From a bacterium (GTDB lineage: Bacteria > Zhuqueibacterota > Zhuqueibacteria > Oleimicrobiales > Geothermoviventaceae), in assembly GCA_028275345.1 (NCBI GenBank), contig JAPWUV010000012.1, positions 1 to 64,000 of the forward strand: 64,000 nt of DNA, given 5' to 3'. The first letter of the stretch is position 1. Every line of letters starts with the position of its first letter. A program made the translations under genes and the position numbers. Positions 59,396-64,000 of the stretch are shown here, piece after piece. The notes beneath the pieces are model-generated. The model was not told the DNA's origin and made no database searches. It saw only the letters and a list, made by a program, of their open reading frames with translations.

Positions 59396-60076
59396 TCATC
59401 CGATCTCGTGGAGACTGAAGAAGCGGGCCTGGCACTCGTCCCAGGCGTGGTCATCCAACTGAGCCAGGATCCCCTCCACGGGAAGTCCACCATCGGCCAT
59501 GGTCACCCCGACCTGAGGATGCGTGGCCAAAGCTCGGGCGAGGAATTCCTTCAGCCTCTCCCCTTCCCGACGCAGCCACGCGACGGCTTTTTCCGCGACC
59601 ACGAGTCCCGGGAGCACATCCCCCAAGTCCTCCGGCTCCAGATCCATCAACCAACCGCGGACGTAGGGATCGCTCTTTAGCGCGCTGGGATTGCTCAGAA
59701 TCCCTTCGTTCACGCGCGTCACCTTTCCCGACACGGGGGACCTCAGCGCAAGCTTGCGCCGCCCCTGCTGAATCCACAGGATCGGCTGCCCCTTCTTGAC
59801 GTAGGTACCCGGGTTTACCGACTCGACGGCGTCCAAGGGGCCGAGCAGCTTCTGGGCGAAATCATCCAGCCCCAACCGCGCCCGCCCGTCAGGAAAGACC
59901 CGCAGCCAAAGATGATTCGGTGCATGGAAGAGGCCCTTGGCCAGCCGCACCGCAGGCAATCGTACCGCAGAGGTGGAAATTCCAGCGCGCGCCAAGCGCC
60001 GTTCTCGGCTCTTTTGCAGAGCCAGGTCAATCAGCAGGAACGCGACGATAGTCAATGCGACGAAGATGGCAACCAT
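59396..60076 (-). CDS. Membrane-anchored GcvH-like protein, lipoyl lysine replaced
   Basis: A 226-residue protein. An N-terminal transmembrane helix (VAIFVALTIVAFLLIDLAL, about 2-20) is followed by the H-protein-like domain (about 50-150): APNHLWLRV, LGLDDFAQKLLG, YVKKGQPILWIQQGRRKL, SPVSGKVTRVNEGI and DPYVRGWLMDLEP. The residue aligned to the lipoyl-lysine of GcvH is Arg, within GRRKL, although a neighbouring Lys exists. The C-terminal part carries the shared MADGGLPVEGILAQLDDHAW motif. It lies 30 nt downstream of the third paralogue and just upstream of HybA. Non-lipoylated function is inferred. Confidence 0.8.
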   Translation of the reverse strand: MVAIFVALTIVAFLLIDLALQKSRERRLARAGISTSAVRLPAVRLAKGLFHAPNHLWLRVFPDGRARLGLDDFAQKLLGPLDAVESVNPGTYVKKGQPILWIQQGRRKLALRSPVSGKVTRVNEGILSNPSALKSDPYVRGWLMDLEPEDLGDVLPGLVVAEKAVAWLRREGERLKEFLARALATHPQVGVTMADGGLPVEGILAQLDDHAWDECQARFFSLHEIG

Positions 60077-60106
60077 CCTTGCTCCTCCGATGTCGGCTGT
60101 TGCTTT

Positions 60107-60748
60107 TCAGGCCACAGGAAAGTACCGTTTCCGGAACTGTTCCCACTGTGCCTCGGACAGATACTTCGCGATGCCCTCCATCAGCTCGCCACCGTCCTGC
60201 AGAACGGCCCCAGCGAAGGGCGAATGGCTCCGCTGCAGGTCTTGGATGGCCAGTTCAACCCACTTTTTCGCAAGGTCCGAGGCAAAAAGGTTTGCCACAC
60301 AGCACTGTTCGTCGCGGGGCCGGACCTTGAGGATCCACCCGCGTTCGTAGGGATCCTCGCGAAGGCGCTCCGGGTGACGCAGGATCTCCTCATTCACTTC
60401 GATCACCTCTCCATCCAGCGGGGCGGGTTGGTCCAGGGCCCGGCCATCGAAGCGCAAGGTCCACAGACGCCGGCCCTGTTCGACCCGCTCCCCCGGCGAA
60501 GGGAGATCGATGGCCCGCACATCGCCGACGATCCGGCGCGCGAAGGCATCCAGACCGACCAGGACCTCGCCCGCCCCCACAGGCTTGGCCCAAGTATGGC
60601 CCGGATGGTAGTAGCGATCCGCCGGCAGCACGATGGGGCCGATCCGGCTGACCGGCCGCGCGACAAGAGCCGGGCGCTTGCGGTAATCCAATGCCAACTT
60701 GATCCCGATGCCCACAAGGCAGAGTGCGCAAAACACCGCGAAGAGCAT
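60107..60748 (-). CDS. Membrane-anchored GcvH-like protein, first gene of the redox operon
   Basis: A 213-residue protein. A hydrophobic N-terminus (FAVFCALCLVGIGIKLAL, about 3-20) anchors it to the membrane. The H-like domain (about 45-145) has HPGHTWAKPV, LVGLDAFARRIVGDV, GERVEQGRRLWTLRFDG, APLDGEVIEVNEEIL and DPYERGWILKVRP; the lipoyl-lysine position is Gly. The C-terminus has QDGGELMEGIAKYLSEAQW. ATG 60748 has GGAGG 6 nt upstream. It follows the sigma-54 promoter candidates directly and is the first structural gene. A cysteine pair (EQCCVANLF) follows the H-like core. Confidence 0.8.
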   Translation of the reverse strand: MLFAVFCALCLVGIGIKLALDYRKRPALVARPVSRIGPIVLPADRYYHPGHTWAKPVGAGEVLVGLDAFARRIVGDVRAIDLPSPGERVEQGRRLWTLRFDGRALDQPAPLDGEVIEVNEEILRHPERLREDPYERGWILKVRPRDEQCCVANLFASDLAKKWVELAIQDLQRSHSPFAGAVLQDGGELMEGIAKYLSEAQWEQFRKRYFPVA

Positions 60749-60787
60749 CGCATTCCTCCCTTACACTGGTCTTTCGCTTCACGTGGC

Positions 60788-60815
60788 TGCCCAGGGCATT
60801 CCAAGAATCGTACCA
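60788..60815 (-). promoter_or_regulatory. Candidate sigma-54 promoter (two overlapping -24/-12 registers)
   Basis: Against the consensus TGGCACG-N4-TTGCA, the minus strand reads TGGTACG-N4-TTGGA at 60800-60815 (10 of 12 matches, with the -12 C changed) and TGGAATG-N4-GGGCA at 60788-60803 (8 of 12, with the invariant GG-N10-GC kept). Either would start transcription about 30-40 nt before the first GcvH-like gene. The sigma-54 activator is encoded just upstream. Confidence 0.55.
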
Positions 60816-60913
60816 GCGGACAGCCGGCTGATGAGGCTATTGGAACCTTCGGAAACTGCAGGACTTGCGGAGGGTCAAAGCAGGGAACCACTCCAGAACG
60901 AGGGAAAGGCGCC

Positions 60914-60928
60914 GTTGAGTATTTCAAC
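60914..60928. promoter_or_regulatory. Candidate activator-binding inverted repeat A
   Basis: GTTGAG-TAT-TTCAAC, about 100-125 bp upstream of the sigma-54-like promoter elements. It has the same 6-3-6 layout as repeats B and C. Confidence 0.55.
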
Positions 60929-60991
60929 GCCGCTCCGCCCCGGCGCCGAAGAACTTGGGCTAGAGGCCGAAGAAATCAAAGAGTTCGGCGC

Positions 60992-61006
60992 GATGAGATG
61001 CTCAAC
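60992..61006. promoter_or_regulatory. Candidate activator-binding inverted repeat C
   Basis: GATGAG-ATG-CTCAAC, one mismatch from a perfect repeat. Its centre is 23 bp (about two helical turns) from the centre of repeat B. Confidence 0.5.
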
Positions 61007-61013
61007 GCCTGGA

Positions 61014-61030
61014 TGTTGAGGTGCTCAACA
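61014..61030. promoter_or_regulatory. Candidate activator-binding inverted repeat B
   Basis: TGTTGAG-GTG-CTCAACA, a perfect 7-bp inverted repeat with a 3-bp spacer, the best of the three. It lies about 200-230 bp upstream of the promoter elements, a normal distance for a sigma-54 enhancer. Confidence 0.6.
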
Positions 61031-61129
61031 GCAGGCTTCGAACACCTGCCCTTTCGCCGGGGGATGCCGACTCTTCGTTCCCGGATGGGGCCCATTCGGG
61101 GAACCCGGAGAGCCCCGCGGCTTCCCCCG

Positions 61130-61702
61130 CTAGGAGCTGGCTTTACGTAGGTGGATCCCCCCTAGCTTCTCGAGGCGCCGGGAGAGATGCCGTCGGCACT
61201 CGGCACAAAAATCGTCCCCCTTGTAATCGATCTCCTCCACGTAGGTGGAAACCCGCATCACGCAGAAGGGATCGTCGCAGTGGACCAGGCCGAAGGTATG
61301 GCCCAGCTCATGAATGGCCTCCTTCAGGAGGCGCGTCTGCAGGAGATGATTATCCGGAGGGATCCCGAAAAGCTCATTCTTCAGCCGAAAGCATGAGACA
61401 ATCGCTGCCTTCCCTTCCAGCTGGGCCTCGCCAAAGACATAGGTCAACACCGGGACGAAGAGGTCGAGGTCGGTGAGGCCAAGGATCCTGATCGCATCGG
61501 CTGGCGCCTCCTCGAGAAGCTGGGCCAATAGTTCCGTCGACCGAAATTGGTTCCGGAAGCGATCAAAGGCGCGCGATGGGTCGATATTCAAGGGGAGAAC
61601 GACGCTGGGGATCCCAAATCGCGCGGCAATCGTCTCCGCCAGGAATTGCAGATTCACCGTCAAGGGGCGGTGAATCGGGACGACGTAGATTCGCCCCGTC
61701 AC
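61130..61702 (-). CDS. amzA: Archaemetzincin-family zinc metalloprotease
   Basis: A 190-residue protein with the extended archaemetzincin zinc site HELGHTFGLVHCDDPFCVM: His131, Glu132, His135 and His141 followed by Cys142 and Cys147, then a C-terminal C166-x2-C169 (CAEC) that completes the second zinc site. Homologues are found in archaea, vertebrates and scattered bacteria; the in vivo substrates are unknown. It is likely cytosolic. The start codon GTG at 61702 overlaps the stop of the sigma-54 regulator gene (GTGA), so the two are translationally coupled. It is the last gene of the regulator operon. Confidence 0.93.
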   Translation of the reverse strand: MTGRIYVVPIHRPLTVNLQFLAETIAARFGIPSVVLPLNIDPSRAFDRFRNQFRSTELLAQLLEEAPADAIRILGLTDLDLFVPVLTYVFGEAQLEGKAAIVSCFRLKNELFGIPPDNHLLQTRLLKEAIHELGHTFGLVHCDDPFCVMRVSTYVEEIDYKGDDFCAECRRHLSRRLEKLGGIHLRKASS

Positions 61703-63069
61703 GCAGGTCTCCGGAGTCCGTATTTGCGGATCTTGTTGTATAGGGTGACTCGGTCAATCTTCAGAATGGACGCGGCCCGGGTGATATTCCAGTCCGTCTT
61801 GAGCAGGATCTTTTCGATGTGTGAGCGCTCCACATCCTCCAAGGACTCGAGCTCATCCGCGGTCGGCCTCTCCCTCTGAGCAATTTGGAAGGGGAGATCC
61901 TCGGGGCGAATCACCGGGGGTCTCCCCACCACCATGGCGCGCTCGATGGCGTTCTCCAGTTCCCGAACGTTTCCCGGCCAGTCGTAGGCCATGAGCTTTT
62001 CCATGGCTTCGGGGCTGATTTCGGTGATGGGCTTGTTCATCGCGGCGGCGAATCGGCGCATGAAATGCCGCGCGAGCAGGGGGATATCCTCCCGTCGCTC
62101 GCGGAGGGGGGGAAGGTAGATGGTGAAGACGTTGATCCGGTAGTACAGGTCCTCGCGGAAGCGCCCTTCCCGCATCTCCTTCTCCAGATCCTTGTTGGTG
62201 GCGCAGATGAGGCGAAAATCGGAACGGATGATCTGATTGCCACCGACCCGAGTGAACTGCTTCGTCTCGATGACGCGCAGCAGATCGGCTTGCATCTTCG
62301 CCGGGATGTCGCCGATCTCATCGAGAAAGAGCGTGCCGCCGTCGGCCAGCTCCAGCTTGCCCTTCCGCCGGTACTGGGCTCCCGTGAAGGCGCCCCTCTC
62401 GTGCCCGAAGAGCTCGCTTTCCAGGAGCGTCTCTGGAAAGGCCCCGCAATTGACAGTGATGATGGGGAAATAGCGTCGGCGGCTGTGGCTGTGGATCGCC
62501 CGAGCGATCAGCTCCTTCCCGGTGCCGCTCTCTCCCCGGATCAGCACAGTGGAATCGGTCGCAGCAACCGTGCGCACCAGCTCGAAAACCTGCTTCATGG
62601 CCGGCGTCTGGCCAATGATCTCGTCCGCTCGGGACAGTTCTTCGATCTTCTGCCGAAGCTGGATGTTCTCCGCACGCAGCCGCTTTTGCTCCACTGCGTT
62701 CCGGATGAGATGCTCCAGATCATCCGGATCAATGGGCTTGGTGACGTAATCGAAGGCCCCTTGCTTCAGGGCCTGGACGGCGCTTTCCACCGATGCGTAG
62801 GCTGTGATCATGATGATCACGAGGCTGGGGTCGATCTCCCGGATCCGCCTCTGGAGTTCCAGGCCATCGATCCCCGGCAAGCGAATATCCAGCAGCACAA
62901 TATCCCAGCTCGCCTCCTGCAACTTCCGGAGGGCCTCGTTGGCGTCGGCGGCGACATCCACTCGGTAGCCGTCCTCGCGGAACCACTTGTAGAGGGCATC
63001 CCGAACCGAGGCTTCATCATCTACGACAAGGATTCCCACCTGGCTCTTTTCCATGCCCGCTACCCTCAT
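61699..63069 (-). CDS. NtrC-family sigma-54 response regulator
   Basis: A 456-residue activator. The receiver domain (about 11-125) has VVDDEASVRDAL, the phosphoacceptor Asp61 in DIVLLDIRLPG and the TKPIDPDDLEHLI terminus. The AAA+ domain (about 150-380) carries Walker A GESGTGKE, the sigma-54-contacting GAFTGA loop, Walker B TLFLDEIGDIP and FREDLYYRINVFTI. A Fis-type helix-turn-helix (ITRAASILKIDRVTLYNKIRKYGL) ends the protein. ATG 63069 overlaps the kinase stop (ATGA); ATG 63054 has a better-placed AGGG and may be the true start. The adjacent sigma-54-like promoter and repeats upstream of the GcvH-like operon make that operon the likely target. Confidence 0.95.
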   Translation of the reverse strand: MRVAGMEKSQVGILVVDDEASVRDALYKWFREDGYRVDVAADANEALRKLQEASWDIVLLDIRLPGIDGLELQRRIREIDPSLVIIMITAYASVESAVQALKQGAFDYVTKPIDPDDLEHLIRNAVEQKRLRAENIQLRQKIEELSRADEIIGQTPAMKQVFELVRTVAATDSTVLIRGESGTGKELIARAIHSHSRRRYFPIITVNCGAFPETLLESELFGHERGAFTGAQYRRKGKLELADGGTLFLDEIGDIPAKMQADLLRVIETKQFTRVGGNQIIRSDFRLICATNKDLEKEMREGRFREDLYYRINVFTIYLPPLRERREDIPLLARHFMRRFAAAMNKPITEISPEAMEKLMAYDWPGNVRELENAIERAMVVGRPPVIRPEDLPFQIAQRERPTADELESLEDVERSHIEKILLKTDWNITRAASILKIDRVTLYNKIRKYGLRRPA

Positions 63070-64000
63070 CCTTCCGTAGTTTCGGACACCGGCGCTGGTT
63101 GCCCGCTGGCGGCAGCTCCGTGGGGATTGACCGGCAGTTCAACGACGAAGGTCGTCCCCTCGCCCAGTTTCGTGTCCACCGAAATCTGACCGCGGTGTTT
63201 CTGGACGATCCCGTACACCACGGCCAGCCCCAGCCCGAGCCCCTGTCCGTTCGTCTTGGTGGTGAAGAAGGGTTCGAAGATGTGGGGCAGCACATCCTCC
63301 GGGATCCCCACGCCGGTGTCGCTGATCTCCACCCGAACCTTGCCATCCCCTGGCGTCGTTCGCACCCGCAGCACACCCCCGTCCGGCATGGCCTCCACCG
63401 CATTGATCAAGAGGGCGAGAAAAGCCTGCTTCAACTCGTCCGCGTTTCCGATGACCCGGCACTCCTGCGAGGAGAACTCCGTCTCCAGCTTCACCCCAGC
63501 CAGCTCCAAATGATGACTCACGAGGACGAGAGAGCGGTTCAGGACCTCGTTGAGATCCACCTCCGCAAAGCCCTCCCGGCCTTCGCGCGCGAAGAGCAGG
63601 AGATTCTTCACAATGTTGCCGCAGCGTTTGGCTTCATTCTCCACAACCTCGAGGTCCCGGCTCATTTCGCTCTTCAGCGCGGGATCAATGTCGAGCCTGT
63701 CCAAACGACGCCTCAGATACTTGGCCAACCCGAGGATCCCCGACATGGGGTTATTGAGCTCGTGGGCGACGCTGGCGGCCATCTTGCCCAAGGAGGCCAT
63801 TCGTTCCGCCTGGACGATCTGAGCCTGGGCCCGCTCGAGCTCGCGGGTTTTCTCCTGCACCCGCTCCTCGAGCTTCTGAGACCACTCCTTGAGCGCGTCC
63901 GTGGCCCGCTTCAAGTCCTGACTCATCCGATTGAAGGACTGGGCCAGGAGCTCGATTTCGCTCCCACCGCTGACGGGGATGACGTATCCCAGGTTCCCGG
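63066..64000 (-). CDS. Sensor histidine kinase, 5' end outside window
   Basis: The visible 311 codons are the C-terminal part of a membrane sensor kinase. At the right edge SGGSEIELLAQSFNRMSQDL is the end of a HAMP domain, followed by a coiled coil (WSQKLEERVQEKTRELERAQAQ), the HisKA phosphoacceptor in ASVAHELNNPMSGI and the HATPase domain (NAVEAMPDGG with the N box, DTGVGIPEDV, GQGLGLGLAVVYGIV, GTTFVVELP). It is translationally coupled to the response regulator (4-nt ATGA overlap). The input domain and its signal lie outside this window. Confidence 0.92.
   Translation of the reverse strand, partial: GNLGYVIPVSGGSEIELLAQSFNRMSQDLKRATDALKEWSQKLEERVQEKTRELERAQAQIVQAERMASLGKMAASVAHELNNPMSGILGLAKYLRRRLDRLDIDPALKSEMSRDLEVVENEAKRCGNIVKNLLLFAREGREGFAEVDLNEVLNRSLVLVSHHLELAGVKLETEFSSQECRVIGNADELKQAFLALLINAVEAMPDGGVLRVRTTPGDGKVRVEISDTGVGIPEDVLPHIFEPFFTTKTNGQGLGLGLAVVYGIVQKHRGQISVDTKLGEGTTFVVELPVNPHGAAASGQPAPVSETTEG

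Larger units (their letters stand above)
60749..61129. other. 381-bp regulatory gap before the GcvH-like/Hyb operon
   Basis: Contains, in order of transcription (minus strand): three inverted repeats of GTTGAG-N3-CTCAAC type, sigma-54-like promoter elements at 60788-60815 and the ribosome binding site of the first operon gene. The stop of the archaemetzincin gene is at the right end. Confidence 0.75.

Noticed and set aside
58566-60076. Assignment of HybA/HybB as a complete hydrogenase-2
   Set aside because: No NiFe large or small subunit and no maturation genes are present in the window; the pair is a generic ferredoxin/NrfD module.
56484-60748. Annotation of the three GcvH-like genes as glycine cleavage system H proteins
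   Set aside because: They lack the lipoyl lysine, two have membrane anchors, all carry an extra C-terminal motif, and no glycine-cleavage P or T genes are near.

Overview
The window looks like a GC-rich chromosome segment from an uncultured or little-studied Gram-negative bacterium of the FCB superphylum, most like KSB1/Calditrichota-type lineages. The evidence is a TonB-dependent receptor with a carboxypeptidase-regulatory-like N-terminal domain, a PorV-type outer-membrane protein, a secreted protein ending in a type IX-secretion (T9SS)/FlgD-like sorting domain (a 'NYPNPFNPETTIRYGLP' block), and many secreted glycoside hydrolases. The phylum is inferred; no rRNA or tRNA gene was seen. Nearly everything is on the minus strand, and gene blocks are separated by unusually long stretches (0.3-1.3 kb) with no recognisable gene. 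I found no CRISPR array, insertion sequence, prophage or tRNA.

Layout. (1) 1-4747: an amino-sugar/tagatose catabolic cluster (KbaZ/GatZ-like aldolase subunit, PfkB kinase, AgaS-like SIS isomerase) and a DeoR/AgaR-type repressor with a perfect-consensus promoter and three CTTTC boxes about two helical turns apart. (2) 5980-7416: a secreted DUF1593 nucleoside-hydrolase-like protein. (3) 7962-17976: a long co-directional run with a carbamoyltransferase flanked by two tiny membrane proteins (SxtJ-like and DUF5989), an SGNH hydrolase with TPRs, a double-rotamase lipoprotein and a maltose-type ABC importer lacking its ATPase. (4) 18165-23720: a propeller/alpha-helical fusion protein and a GH78 rhamnosidase. 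(5) 24098-35502: an apparent operon of LacI-type repressor, TonB receptor, 1203-residue secreted protein, PorV and a T9SS-tailed protein with an internal 1,098-nt duplication; it has a near-consensus promoter with two back-to-back LacI-type operators. (6) 35865-40728, plus strand: two glycosyltransferases and a DUF2304 protein, then a PhoD-type phosphatase. (7) 41272-42938: an ABC-2 exporter. (8) 43389-56121: two GH2 beta-galactosidase-like enzymes, a GH29 fucosidase, a beta-barrel protein, TspO with a DUF523-DUF1722 protein, a lipoprotein and a Tat-exported DUF362 protein.

(9) 56484-64000 is the most interesting part. A sigma-54 two-component system co-translated with an archaemetzincin lies upstream of an operon of three glycine-cleavage-H-like proteins, an HybA-like ferredoxin and an HybB/NrfD-type membrane quinone module. 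All three H-like proteins lack the lipoyl lysine at the ungapped-aligned position and share a C-terminal extension. The 381-bp gap between the regulators and this operon holds sigma-54-like -24/-12 elements and three matching inverted repeats (GTTGAG-N3-CTCAAC type), the expected enhancer layout for the neighbouring response regulator. No catalytic oxidoreductase subunit is present, so this is a candidate undescribed, dedicated sigma-54-controlled membrane redox module.

Together the genes suggest a heterotrophic polysaccharide and glycoconjugate degrader: outer-membrane uptake (5), secreted rhamnosidase, galactosidases and fucosidase (4, 8), inner-membrane sugar import (3) and cytoplasmic amino-sugar breakdown (1).
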